From Owenia fusiformis (taxonomy: Eukaryota; Annelida; Polychaeta; Sabellida; Oweniidae), in NCBI GenBank assembly GCA_903813345.2, contig CAIIXF020000012.1:20401001-20465000 (forward strand): 64,000 nt of DNA, given 5' to 3'. The notes below the pieces were generated by a model. It made no database searches, was not told the origin of the DNA, and saw only the letters and a program-made list of their open reading frames with translations. Positions 1 to 11,425 of the stretch are shown here, piece by piece (within the stretch, counting starts at the first letter, position 1; every line of letters begins with the position of its first letter). The position numbers were made by a program, and so were the translations under genes.

Positions 1-309
1 TCTAGATTTTATAATAAGAGGAGTTGGATGCTCAGACGTTAACATGAGACAAGATAGTTAGTTTGCTTGAAACTGTACGAGTTTCATATAAATTGGTTTA
101 TTGGTAGTAGTGACACAGAGTCAATACATATTTCCAATGACTTAGTTAGGTGGAGCAGCGTTATATATAAAATATCTGCTGAGTTGTGGTTCGTTTACAA
201 CCTCTCATACGAAGGCCTTAAACATGTGTTTTTGGATTGGGTGGACAGATATAGGAAGTGCATTGCAAGTAGTTATCTCGTAAAACCACAAAACTAGTGA
301 TGACTACAT

Positions 310-1225
310 CAATTTCATTCAATGTACCATAAAGCCACGTCTCTCCTCTTTGCAATGATATGTCATTCATTCACATGTGGTAATGGTTGGGTGAGAAATC
401 CTTCCATTTGCACTGTGGGTCAAAATTGGCTAGACCAAGTTTTACATATTGAAAAAATCAGTGCAGGGGCTAAGTGCACATGGAAGTTCCCCTGACTTGA
501 ATTGTTGTGACTTTTTCTTTTGGAGCTATCTCAGGATACCCTGCGTGCAGAGTCTAGTTAAACTACTGAAGACGAAGCTCTCTTTTAAGAAGTGAAGTCA
601 AACGAATGCAAAGGGTAATCTCAGGAGCATCTGTGCTCACAATTCCTCCACCAGATATTGCAAAACCTTGAGAAAGAATTGCCCATGGGCTGCTTTTCTC
701 TGCTTTAACCAACAGATGACTCAGGGCTGAACCATGCACGACGTGGACAGATGAGCGCATCTTTATGTGCAAGGAAGTGGTGGCCGCTTGAATTTGGAGG
801 GGTATAGGATGTATTCTTGCAAGAGTATGAGTATGAACACTTTACTGTCTATGTCACACCTTCTTCCAATAGCCCCTATGCCCATTGTACTGACTTTTGC
901 AATGTTTAAAACTTGGGTCCCAGCTGAATTTTGCCCCATTTGCAAAATTAATGATTATTCGGCCAGAGATGACTCCCTGTGAATGAATGATATTACATTG
1001 CAAAGAAGAGTAATTTGGCTTTTTGGTACATTGAATGAAAAGGATGCAGTCAGCATTGGTTTTATGTTTTCTTCCAATATTGCATCGGGCTCCGAACACT
1101 GACTTTTGCGATGTTTATAACTTGGCCCCAAGCTAATTTTGGCCCACTTTGCAAATGGAATGATTACTCGCTCAACCATGACCAAATATGAATGAAATCA
1201 ATGCTGTTATCACTGGTTTTGAGCT
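310..1225. repeat. Three copies of a ~130-170-bp dispersed module
   Basis: A module with the landmarks 'CTGACTTTTGC', 'TTTGCAAA..AATGATTA', 'TGTGAATGAATGA' and 'GGTACATTGAATGAAA' occurs on the minus strand at about 310-470 and on the plus strand at about 885-1060 and 1100-1225. A related stretch appears at the left edge of the tandem array near 14480-14575 and inside every array unit, so the module is dispersed. It does not code for anything recognisable. Confidence 0.5.
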
Positions 1226-1447
1226 TTTTCGAGATAACAATCTGCTGCGTTTTTTTGATACGCACTGTATAGTCTTGACAGATTACACTACTTAGCTAGT
1301 GTTAGGAATTTCCAAAACTGCTGCTTAGTACATTTTTTTATAAAAAACACTGCTCCACCTAACTTAATCATTTAAAATGTGTATTGACTCAGTGTCACTA
1401 CCAATGGACCAATTTATATGAAACTTAAACTGTTTAAAGCAAACGTA

Positions 1448-1846
1448 CAGGGTGTTCAACAAACGCAACCCAAAGAAATCGCTATATCTAAGAAGGCATT
1501 TTGACCATGACTGTAAAGTCTCTGGAGTGATTTTAATGAAACTCCCCCAATTCACTACACATTATATGAGGTTACTTTTTGTCGAATCTGAAGTGCCAAA
1601 ACACCATGGTTAGAAAGTTATTAGGGTTTATTGCTCTAGCAGTCACCTCTGACTGCGTTTGTCGTATCTTTCTAATACTAATGTCTTTTGAGCAGGTGTC
1701 TAAGGCATCATGTTATACAACTAACTAACAGCAGGAGCTTTACACACAAACTCTCTTCTTTCTTTCCTGAAAAAATGAACACAATTGGATAAGTATTTTC
1801 CAAAGATATAGCAATTTCTTTTTGGTTGTGTTTTTTGAACACCCTG
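1448..1846. mobile_element. MITE, Tc1/mariner-like ends, TA target duplication
   Basis: This 399-bp element starts CAGGGTGTTCAACAAACGC and ends with the near-perfect inverse (..GTTTTTTGAACACCCTG). It is flanked by TA at 1446-1447 and 1847-1848. TA duplication and CAGGGTG-type ends are typical of Tc1/mariner-derived MITEs. It is nested in the right arm of the 1-1910 fold-back element, so it inserted later. A related copy lies at 4548-5219. Confidence 0.75.
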
Positions 1847-1910
1847 TATTACTAGTCCCCTGTCTCGTGTAAAAGTTTGAGCATCCAACTTATTATAAAA
1901 TCTAAAGCAA

Positions 1911-2989
1911 ACGGTAAGAAACTTTTTGATATAATAGAATTATATATTTAATTGTGACCTTAGAGCCGTTTAGAGCAACATTCTTGGTCCAAGTAGTTTA
2001 CTCATCTTTATCATTCGATTTCGATTAATAGTAATAGCAGAGTACCAATTGTTCATCCCCGAGAGTTCCGCAACTATAAATTGAACGATGGAGTAAAAGA
2101 TTTATCTAAATAGAATATAATTATCCAAATATTCAGTTTGGTCCAAAAAGTGAGTCCAAATTATGAAAAAGGACCAACATATTGGTCAAACATTTTTCCG
2201 TCCAGCAAAAATAATTTCACGCAATTGTAAATTGTGAATCTGATAGAATATTCTATAAACTGAAAATATTTGGGTTGTCTGAGGTTTGGCAAGAGTCTTA
2301 ACACTTGGTAAACCCGGAACAACTGGGCTTTCACAAACGTATCTATTAGACTGATAAATAACAATTCTGTTCAGAATTAATGTAAACAGTGACATCTATT
2401 CATCTGACTCGGTGTAATGTAATTTTGTGTCTACAGTAACAAGATATTTTGTGTACTCTTTATTCAAACCTACTAACTATAAAGTAAATGCACTGCATCC
2501 TCCGATCACAGGGCTTCAAAATCCAGAATATATTCTTTCTTTTTACCGGGGGAAGAAGGAGGTACGGTAAAGAACACAGCTGTTACGATCGAAATTGTTA
2601 TCAGTAAGAACTACCTGTACATGTAGGTCAGAAAGACGGTAACTTCTCGTAGAGTGTCTGTTATATTTTCCATTGTCGACCTAGCCCGCATATATAATCT
2701 GCAGTATCTGAGTAACATTGATCATGACAAAAGGCACAGAAACGGCCTCGAGAACATAGCCGCCCCACATACACTGAACATCGTCGTTATTCTTTTGTGA
2801 CCTCGTGACCTGACCCCTAACCTAGTCTTCAGTTCTACACAGCTGTTGCACTTTTTTAAAGTACAAACACTAGCTAGTCGCAGCTATAGTACCCCGGATA
2901 GCATTTGAGGATCATGTTATTTCTCTGGACTTACTTTCTCAATTACATATGGCTTATTTTGAAGCATGCTTAGAGTATATCCAAGAAGG
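1911..2989. other. Intergenic, no gene seen
   Basis: About 1.1 kb of AT-rich sequence. Frames are short and unlike proteins, and no RNA gene or clear repeat was recognised. Confidence 0.5.
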
Positions 2990-2991
2990 TA

Positions 2992-3370
2992 CAGCAAAAT
3001 TTTAAATGTTTGGAACTACTTTGAATTTAAAAAATAAGCAAAGGACCGTATTGAAACAGTTTATGTAAAAATAGAAACATTTATACATGTCCTAACTTTT
3101 GTCTATTTAAGTTTGTTTTGTAGTTTAGCTATTATATCTCTGGCCTCTTATATTTTGATGATTCTCTGCCATGCTATTTTCGGAAAAATTAACATGGCTG
3201 AAACTCCCTAAATTACAATAGGCCACAGCTTTACTGCATATTATACATAACTACCTGAAATACACAAAAGTTCGGACAACTACACATGTTTCTATTTTTT
3301 GTTGCAATATAGTCATTTGATTGCTTATTTCTTAAATTCAAAGTTGTTCCAAACATTTAAAATTTTACTC
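2992..3370. mobile_element. Palindromic MITE, TA target duplication
   Basis: The left half (from CAGCAAAATTTTAAATG) matches the reverse complement of the right half (to CATTTAAAATTTTACTC). Pairing continues inward through TTTGAATTTAAAAAATAAGC and ATAGAAACAT on one side and their inverses on the other. TA flanks the element at 2990-2991 and 3371-3372. The centre (CCTCTTATATTTTGATG, about 3146) is shared with the element at 44696-45090, and a half copy lies at about 42140-42235, so this is a family. No coding capacity. Confidence 0.7.
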
Positions 3371-4547
3371 TAGTTTCTTACATTGGTTCTAAGTAGGATG
3401 ACAAACAGGCACTAGCCTATTGTAAGCTGGTAAAGACCGAGAATGTTCAAATTTCACTTACGGTACAACGCTGTAGAGAGAATCTAATAATGAAGTTTGC
3501 ATGTTCGTCTGCACCAAGAACTCTCAAACTGCACTACAACATCACGAAAAAGGACATCTGCATACTTTAAAATTGAGATTTGTAAATGAAATGACTACAG
3601 TGTACATGATATCCGGGACGATATCATACCAGAAATTATGAAGACTAGTCGTACAAAAATTTATCGAAGTACATAAAATTAAAATGCTTGTCAATTGGTT
3701 CTAAAATAAGTATGATAAAAAAAGAAGAAAACATTCGTTAAAAGATCTTCATGAGTCCGCTGACAGAATACTTTATTTCAAGAGATATACATATCAAGGT
3801 ACATATGTATAACATGATTCTCAAATGGCTGCTCGGGGTACTATGCAATTTAGATCTGAAGTTCATATTTACTCTTAGTCCCTGTAGTTCGATATTACAT
3901 TGGCCTACATTGTATTAGGTTGCTTCGTCTAGCTGCTGTGTATGTTCTCTGATAAAGACGAAGAGAGTGGATAGTTGATGTTCCCATTTTTATACTAGTT
4001 GACTGTTCAATGTGGATATTTTGCCTTTCTAAATAACTCGGTGAGTACGAACGCTAAGTTAGTTTGCAAAACTGCTTATTAGTATGCAATGTAGAGGTGC
4101 ATCCACTACCGTTTCATATCTTATAAATAAAATTCATAAATATAAGAATTTTGTTAGAAACTGGCCAAACATTCCAAAGATTTAACATGAAAAATCGATG
4201 CAGCATCTATTAGCTTCGTTGTATTTGAGGTCACTTTGGAGATGTGAGGTTTCTTGCAGAGGCTTGCAGTGCACACATATCTGCATATACAGTACTTACA
4301 CAGATATATTCAATCAATACAATTCTGTTGTTCAAAAACGCATCATTTATCACTTTTCAGCAGATTGCCTATGAAGCAATGTACTGCTTATCATTCTCAC
4401 AATGAGTCACGTGAAGTATTTTCAAAAGTGGTGTTTATTTCTTGTCTGGAAAACTGTCATGTCCTTTGTATTTCCTACTTTCTCTTCGATTAAAAAATTG
4501 AGATTTTAACTTAATATTTGAATTGAGTCAGCAACCGGGGTATTATA
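3371..4547. other. Intergenic, no gene seen
   Basis: About 1.2 kb of AT-rich sequence upstream of the sulfotransferase. Open frames such as 4254-4493 show no protein-like composition or motif. No promoter element can be supported. Confidence 0.45.
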
Positions 4548-5219
4548 CAGAGTGTCTCAAAAAATGCCGCTGAGATTAAATTGCTAATTTGTCAAAGGTG
4601 AATAATGTTAGGGACAATTCGTCATTTGCGTCATTATGCCCTCTTTTATATGGTACCAAAATGTACTATTTTCCTCCTCAGATGACTGAGCAATGAGAGA
4701 TTTAAGTGACCATGTCAGAAATGGTTTGCCATTTTCAGCCAAGCAATTCACTATCATAACACACAGTGTACTGATAAGTAACAACAGATATCAGGATATT
4801 ACTCTTTACTCATTTATTCCAATTAAAGTGACACATATTTAACACCCCCTTTCAATCCCAATGACCATTCAAAGTTGTTTAAACTCCAGTGTCCTTCAAC
4901 ATGACCCCCAATTCCTTTCAAGACAGATGTCTGGCGCTAGATCTCATCGCGCAAGTAAAATTCCATGCACAAGAAAGTTGCATATCTTGTCAATGAAATG
5001 GTAAATAAAAAGAAATCTGAATCGATTCATGTATTTCCTGGGAAAAATCAAATTCCTTTTTTCGTGTTTTCCTAGAACAACTGTCTTCTGAGCAGGTGTC
5101 CAAGGCATCATGTTTTACAACAGTCTCTTCTTTCTTCAAGTTCCTGAAAAATGAACATAATTGAACTAGTGTTTTTCAAGATATTGCGATTTCTTTGGGT
5201 TGCGTTTTTTTATACACTG
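4548..5219. mobile_element. MITE related to 1448-1846, next to the sulfotransferase start
   Basis: It begins CAGAGTGTCTCAAAAAATGC and ends GGTTGCGTTTTTTTATACACTG, with TA at 4546-4547 and 5220-5221. Its last ~170 bases (TCTTCTGAGCAGGTGTC, GGCATCATGTT, CTGAAAAATGAACA) match about 1680-1846, so it is a longer (~672 bp), diverged copy of that family. It ends 105 bases before the first supported ATG of the sulfotransferase. An open frame running from inside it (5151) into exon 1 is therefore probably repeat-derived in its first 58 codons. Confidence 0.7.
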
Positions 5220-5324
5220 TACATTACTAGCCTATACATGTATGAAATACTGCAAATGAAACCGAGCTTATTATTTTCAACTTCAGAAATCTCTCTGAGC
5301 TTATTCTCATTAATATACGATCAC

Positions 5325-5505
5325 ATGATGGCTGACCCCGAATGGCCAGAAGTATACAAGGGTTCGATATATGAAAGGTTGAAGGATCCATTCGTCTTTA
5401 AAGGAGTTATCATGCCCGCATTTGAGAACAAAGAAGCATTAGAAGAGATGGAGGACTGGAAGATGCGTCCCGATGACATATTGGCCATTGGATGGCCAAG
5501 GACAG
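5325..5505 (+). CDS. Sulfotransferase exon 1
   Basis: Encodes residues 1-60 and the first base of Gly61. It starts [13 protein letters not shown] and ends in the P-loop at WPRTG. The donor is ACAG|GTTTGG, phase 1. The frame is open upstream to 5151, but that part is MITE sequence. An additional 5' non-coding exon cannot be excluded. Confidence 0.85.
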
Positions 5506-8500
5506 GTTTGGACTGAAATATATTTTTCGCTAATCAAGTAGTTCAGGTTCATTTGAGTGTTCAAGTGCAGGGTGATTGGGTTTTGTTAGATCGTTTCTTG
5601 GTTTTTAAATTTTAATCAGTAAATCTAATGAGTCTCATTCACCCTCGTTTTCAGTCATGCAGCCGCCCATAGGACCACCTAATTCCGGCAAGATTTATGT
5701 AACAATTAATTAGTAACTCCTTCATATTTTTTCAAGGTTCCTATATGTGCAAGCATCTTCTATGGAACATCATGACCAATGGCAATATACCAGAAGGTGA
5801 AGACATAGGGGACCACGTGCGTTATATAAATACGTCACCTGATGGTACGTTGTGCCCACTATGATATTTCACAATATCAACAGTTTAATTTCCAATGTTC
5901 TATCATCATATTTGAGCAGTTTTTCGGCATGAAATATTTCTAGAGCCAATCAAATGCAAGGATTATTCTTGAGATATAAGTTACATGAAGTCAACTGATG
6001 TGAAATGTTGTAATGTTTAGTAAGATGTTTATAAGTTTCTATAGTTTTTGGCATCATCTCGTAGACTGCTAATTTCTGATAAACAAAGTAAAAAGCGATT
6101 AAATTTAAAGTCCTGGAGTACAACTGACCAAAACATCAATACTGCTATGCTTTGCAAATGTTTATACCTTTATTATCTACATCACATTTTACGAATAATT
6201 GTATACTTTTTAGGGAGAAAATTTACTTATAAATATGTGTTTCGGACATAAATTAGATAATGAATTAAAGTAGATAATTAGATTAAACATCCAGAGTTCA
6301 TGAGACGAGGCTCAGAGGTTTTGTCTAGACATTCCTTTCTCACCAAAATCTTCCAAATTCTCAGATTCTCAGTAAACATTCAAGCTTTGCGGGCAGGAAA
6401 TCATCACTATTTCTTATTGATATTTTATAAAATTAAACATTTATTTTTAGGCCACTTTTAGTTAATGCGATTTCCTAATATTTTATTGGATAAGACCTCT
6501 TATTTCGGCTCAGCCCACCTCAAAATTAAGATATAAAAGAGGCATTTTGGCATTGAAACCTCTGAACCTCGTTGCGTGAACTCGGGACTAACCAAAAACT
6601 GTAAGTAGCCGATTGAAATGAGATTGTTGGACTTTAATTTTTCTTTAATAAATTAATATTTTAAACTTTATTTGTTTTCATGTTTTGTAAAAGATAGAGA
6701 GACTCAACTTTGCCACAGTTTAGTATATACTATTTATCGGGTGGGCATAAAAATGGGCCGAACTTTGTCACGTGATATCTCCATAACCCTCTTAGCTCTA
6801 CTTCAAAAATGTGCACGTGTGAAACCATTTACCTCCCTAATATAAAAATGAAATTTTAGTTTTATCTTTTGGAATTTCTGGTAATGGGATCAAAATCAAA
6901 AAATGAGTCAAAAACGCTTGTTCCGGATAATTTCAATATGACGCCAATCCTTGTTACTGTTGAAAAATTAATCAATTGGTCCTCAATCTTCTCTGAAGAT
7001 GGTATACATTGACAAATAATTTATCCAGGAATTGATTGAGTACTTAATATTGTTCAATTTTTAAGGTAATAGCGTATCGATACGGAGCAAATAACCCTTC
7101 ACCAACAGAACTTGAATAACTAAGGTCTTTGCTAAAGGCATTGGTCATCGAACGGTAAAGTATGACATGTAAGAGAAGCAAGTGAAACAACACGTACGGC
7201 CATTGTGCAATCTTCTTTCCCTGCCAGTTTATTAAGCTCAGGAGAGTTTCAAGGTGAATAAAAAGCTCCAGGAATGGATTTAAAAGCGTTTGGGTTGCAT
7301 ATCGTTAAACAAATTCTGCAAAGTGAACATATCTTTTAGCAAATTGGACGTCATATGTCAGGGTAACAGATCATGTCCATCTCGATGACCAATGCCTCCA
7401 GCAAAGACCTTAGTTGTTCAAGTTCTGGTGGTGAAGGGTTATTTGCTTTAATCAAAACTCCGTATCAAGCTATATCATCTTGGAAATTGAACAATATGCT
7501 AAAGTAAAGCAACTGAATCATTTCATGAAAAAATCATTTGTGAACCATCTTCATAGAAGATGTAGAACCAAATTGATCAAATTCTCAATGCAAGTGTAAC
7601 AAAGATTGACGTCATATTGAAATTATACGGAACATGCGTTTTTGACTCATGTTTTTGATTTTAATGCCACTATCAGAAATTTTAAAAGAAAAAACTGAAA
7701 TTCAATTTTATATCAATGAGATACATGTAACTAGTGTCACATGTGCAAATGTCTAGATGTAGAGGTGAGAGGATTATGGAGAAATCAAATGCCGAAGTAC
7801 GGCCCATTTTTACTCCCTGTATACTATAAATTGTATTCTTCTGAACTAAATGATTGTAGCAATGCTCACACCGTGCCATAGCAATGTGGTGACTTTAAAC
7901 ATAATTTTATTTACAAAACAAAATGAGTGCAATATAGTAGTTTTCCTCTCAGCAAAATGATTGCAATAAAGTCGATTTCCTCGCATAGCCAAATGATTGC
8001 AATAAAGCAGTTTAACAATTACACAATAAAGGGACTTTGCTCTGGTTCTCCAGAGTGCGAGGGTAGCGATATAATTTGCATGCAGAGTGCGTGTTTCAGT
8101 GATCCATGCGGACAAATCAGGTATTGCTCCTACAGACCAAGGCTCCAATCCGCTAACACACATTGATGCAATGGACAAAAGCAAACCAAGAATGCTATGT
8201 GGCCATCTTCCATACCAATACATGCCAAAAGATGTCAAAGAGGGAAAAGTCAAAGTATGTATTTACTGTGCTATTCGTTTACTAAATGTTTTTCCAAGGT
8301 CGGCAAGCATACGATTATGATAATTGGAACTGGAAGAAAATACTGGGGTTAATCTAAAAATACTGTTCAGGGGGTTATGACAGAATGCTTTGTAAAAAGA
8401 ATTTCTTAATCATTATTTTCACCATAATGTTAGATGCAGTATTATAGACGATACAATCAATGGACTAAATAAAATGAATTTCTGTTTACTCATGTTCAAT

Positions 8501-10069
8501 GCTTTGATTGTAGACCTGATACATTTTTAAATCTTAAGTTTATGCGTTTTAAAATATTAATGCAAGCGTTTAATTGATAGTTTTAATAACACGAACTTAA
8601 TATGTAGGTGATTCTGCAACTCAGGAACTTCAAGGACGCAACGTTGAGCCATCATCTTGTATGGAAAGGGTCTGAGGTGTGGAATAGTACTGACTATACG
8701 CTCGGAGAATGGTTAAGTGACCAATTAAAAGGAGGAGGTGACTACATCTACTTAATTATATTGTAGATCTACTAATGATTTACATAGAAAGGGCTAATAT
8801 TGATGAAATTAGAGTCAACAGTCCATCACTTTCTGATCGTCCCTCGTGTAATGGACTCTGGAATGAAATGAGTATCTGGTCTTATACACAATAAAAGGGA
8901 TTCTCAATTCAAAAGATATACACAATCAAAAAGGGTATACCATCAGAAAATTTAAAGGGGTGTCTCCAAAAATCCACCCAAAAGTATAACAAATAGAAAA
9001 ATAAATATCTTCAGATATTTTAACATAGTTATGTAAACAAAGCGTGTACGTTTTTTTAGTTCCATCTTGTCTTTTAAATGCTTAACTCTATTCACAAATT
9101 TACACAATACTATTTAAAAGTCTGAGTTAATGTATATTTTATTCATATTTAGTCCCTTATGGTGACTGGATCGACCACACAGTGGGATGGTTGAAACACA
9201 AAGAAGAACTAAATATTCTTATTCTGCAATATGAAGACATGATAGAAGTATGTCCCCAACATCTGTAGTATTGCTAATCGCATATATTTCCAACAATCTT
9301 GTGACTTCTACACATTCATCATGTTAATTATTATCGCGCTTGAAATGTAAAGTTGGAATCGGAGTAAATCTATTAAACAGTTATTATAAACGACATTGTG
9401 AATTTGATATGTTAATTCTTTTTATTTGCATTATAAAATATGAATTTGGTTACATGAATTGTGGTTGGCCAAAGCCATTAGTATTATTGTGCATTTGTTT
9501 ATCATCATTTTTCATAGGACATGGTTGGTACTGTGCAGAAAATGGCAAAGTTTGTTGGAAAGGAACTTTGTCCAGAGACTGTCTCAAAAATAGCACAGGA
9601 ATGCACATTTAAAGCAATGAAGAAAAAGCCGGATACTTTTGAAAAGTTGGATATTGTTAGTACGCCTTATTTAAGAAAAGGTAAACTTTAGAGATCATTG
9701 TTTTTCAGTATACTTTTATTTCATTCTATTATAACTGTGGTTTTCTATCTGAAGATGAATATGTCATGGCTGTTCTCCACAATGAAACAAGCGCAGCGAA
9801 ATGTGTTATGCCTCACATGTGTTATGCCTCACATGTGTTATGCCTCACATGTGTATCCTCATCGTTCATATATTTCATATGCACATCACATGGATAATTT
9901 GCTTTGCTTTTATAATTGCAAATTGCTATAATTGCATTTATAATCGGATTTTATAGGTATAGTTGGAGACTGGAAAAATCACTTTACCGTCGCCCAGAGT
10001 GAAGAAATAGATGACGCACTGAAGGAAAGGATGCAAGGAATCGGCGACATTACATTCAAATATGAATAG
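5325..10069 (+). CDS. Cytosolic sulfotransferase (SULT)-like gene, 7 exons
   Basis: Joined exons: 5325-5505, 5737-5844, 8100-8254, 8608-8737, 9153-9247, 9518-9680, 9957-10069. All introns are GT-AG, phases match, and the product is 314 residues, close to the usual ~290-310 for cytosolic SULTs. These enzymes transfer sulfonate from PAPS to hydroxyl or amine groups of small molecules. Visible hallmarks: a 5'-phosphosulfate loop at residues 57-62 (WPRTGS; family norm YPKSGTT); the catalytic-type histidine in GHLP (His132); the 3'-phosphate site RNFKDATLS (Arg154, Ser162, with the canonical spacing of 8); and the C-terminal RKGIVGDWK (276-284), the PAPS-binding RKGxxGDWK signature. There is no signal peptide or membrane segment. 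The start is the MM pair at 5325, because upstream sequence is MITE. Odd point: the P-loop Lys is Arg59, and the following residues (Ser-Tyr-Met) depart from Thr-Thr-Trp. Acceptor substrate cannot be told. Confidence 0.9.
5737..5844 (+). CDS. Sulfotransferase exon 2
   Basis: The acceptor is TTTTTTCAAG|GT and the donor GATG|GTACGT, phase 1 to phase 1. It encodes residues 61-96, including the helix after the P-loop ([12 protein letters not shown]). It fits the family position of the first PAPS-binding segment. Confidence 0.85.
6737..7819. mobile_element. Long-arm fold-back element in sulfotransferase intron 2
   Basis: About 450 bases at each end are inverted copies of each other. Paired landmarks include AAAAATGGGCCG near 6750 against its inverse near 7800, GAGTCAAAAACGC near 6905, and AACCCTTCACCA near 7095 against its inverse near 7440. 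Ends resemble CAGGGTGGGC and are flanked by TA (6735-6736 and 7820-7821). The spacer is only ~200 bases and there is no transposase. The rest of intron 2 (5845-8099) holds no other recognisable feature. Confidence 0.75.
8100..8254 (+). CDS. Sulfotransferase exon 3
   Basis: The acceptor is GTGTTTCAG|TG and the donor GTCAAA|GTATGT. It encodes residues 97-148, including [13 protein letters not shown] with the catalytic-type His132 and the following GKVK. The acceptor was chosen because it restores phase 1 and gives an uninterrupted frame; a downstream AG would be out of phase or shorten the segment. Confidence 0.8.
8608..8737 (+). CDS. Sulfotransferase exon 4
   Basis: The acceptor is TATGTAG|GTG and the donor GGAG|GTGACT. 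It encodes residues 149-191, [19 protein letters not shown] and onward: the beta strand and 3'-phosphate binding segment of SULTs, with Arg154 and Ser162 in the conserved positions. Confidence 0.87.
9153..9247 (+). CDS. Sulfotransferase exon 5
   Basis: The acceptor is CATATTTAG|TC and the donor ATAGAA|GTATGT. It encodes residues 192-223, [14 protein letters not shown] and [11 protein letters not shown]. The G.W..H...W and YEDM patterns are typical of the SULT family. Confidence 0.87.
9518..9680 (+). CDS. Sulfotransferase exon 6
   Basis: The acceptor is TTTTTCATAG|GAC and the donor AAAAG|GTAAAC. It encodes residues 224-277. [16 protein letters not shown] and the [10 protein letters not shown] segment match the family's FVG..L.EETV and FK.MK.NP region. 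It ends at the RKG signature. Confidence 0.88.
9801..9848. repeat. 16-bp tandem repeat, three copies, in intron 6
   Basis: The unit ATGTGTTATGCCTCAC is repeated three times without change, followed by a partial fourth copy. It lies in the 276-base intron between exons 6 and 7. No function is apparent. Confidence 0.9.
9957..10069 (+). CDS. Sulfotransferase exon 7 (last coding exon)
   Basis: The acceptor is TTTTATAG|GT. It encodes residues 278-314 and TAG at 10067-10069. It contains [19 protein letters not shown], the C-terminal PAPS-binding and helix segment of SULTs, and ends ITFKYE. Confidence 0.9.
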
Positions 10070-10728
10070 ACAATAGACATAACATACACTTACCTACAAG
10101 TACCGATAAGATACATAGAGTCGCATTATGTAGTCGATAAACTGATAAAAGCGTACACTTATGTTATATCTAATGATATATACAGGGTGGGCCCAAAACG
10201 CCATTTTTTCAAAAGATTGCAACTTCCTTATTGCTCACTCTCCATTAGATTTACTTCACTTAAACAGGCAATGCGCTTATTTTAGAAGGGAAAAGGACAA
10301 GATATTATTTGAGACATGTCACTCACACAGTCAATCAAATATGATCAAAACTTTAATTTGGGTCAATACTGTAGTGAAAAAACTACTCGCATAGAAAACA
10401 GGATTTGAAGTTCAGAGATAAAAAGAAGTGAATTACCACTTTTCACAAAGTGTATATTTTAAATAACTCTTGGATTAAAAGATGGTGTATGGTTGAAAAT
10501 CCTATAAAAATGAATGAAAAAATAATGCAAACAAAAATGCCATCTTCCTATGGCGTTACTAAAAACTTGACATCTATAAATTGATAGATCAAAAATATTT
10601 TTTCATGATCTAGTGTCAACTCTGATGTGGTCTGTTTTTAATCCATTGGAAATACTATGAAGATCAAATATGAGACATTATTTACGCACGTTGTCCCTTT
10701 AATTATTTAAAGTCGCATTTTATAAAGT

Positions 10729-10734
10729 AATAAA
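10729..10734 (+). terminator. Candidate polyadenylation signal for the sulfotransferase
   Basis: This is the first AATAAA I see after the stop codon, about 660 bases downstream. Another lies at 10902-10907. The hexamer is common in AT-rich DNA, so support is weak. Confidence 0.2.
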
Positions 10735-11425
10735 ACTGTTCGTGTGAATAGGTGTATTCTCTTAAAAATGTAATTTTAGAAATCAGGGAATTTATAGGAT
10801 TTTCATCTGATTTTTCTCGATTTAAATTCGGAGTTAACAGGTTAGGGTCACATTAATTGGACAAGAAGTGGAACAAGTGGTAAGACGTCCATTCAGTTGG
10901 AAATAAAATAGATATAACAATTTAGGGCATCTCAGGGTTCGACACTGCAAGTTGCGACTACCAATGGCAACCCATTCTTGGCAATGGGTTAGACGGTGAA
11001 CACCGCCTCTAATGCGTTGGATTGTCGTAAGGACTGGCCAACACGATCCTCAGAGACCCAGAGGGTGAATGAATGCACCTAGGCAATGGGTTTGACCGAA
11101 AATTGGCAAGATCCTGGTTGCCTACTTGTCGATTGAATGAACGTGAATGTGATTTGTTATGAAGCAGTTTAACATCTAGTTCGGAACGCTGTGTCCTCTC
11201 ACGAAGCAGAAGTCCGGTCACTCCCTTGTAGTCAAACGGCTCATTTAGGAGAAACCCTATTAAAATTCAAGTTAAACATCCTATTAATCACTGTATGCGT
11301 ATGTAATGTAATTGTAATTTTGTAGCAAACTGAACATGCTGAGTAAAACATGAAATTACGACTTCAGAATATGTGTTTTTTATTTCCCTAATCCAAGGGG
11401 AAATAAGCTGTTGTCACCTTATATC

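Larger units (their letters stand above)
1..1910. mobile_element. Large fold-back (inverted-repeat) element, non-autonomous
   Basis: The first ~300 bases recur in inverted orientation at about 1180-1910. The outermost bases (TCTAGATTTTATAATAAG at 1) match the reverse complement of about 1890-1907, and the stretch around 85-165 matches the reverse complement of about 1355-1425. The right arm is longer because a separate 399-bp MITE sits in it at 1448-1846. No long reading frame or transposase motif is visible, so this looks non-autonomous. The left boundary coincides with the window edge, so the true end and any target duplication cannot be checked. Confidence 0.6.

Noticed and set aside
5151-5324. 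Use of the upstream ATG at 5151 as the sulfotransferase start
   Set aside because: These 58 codons up to 5219 are MITE sequence related to 1448-1846, and the family's N terminus begins near MMADPEW.
10184-10950. A complete MITE beginning TACAGGGTGGGCCC
   Set aside because: No matching inverted right end was found within 1 kb, so only a possible left end is noted.
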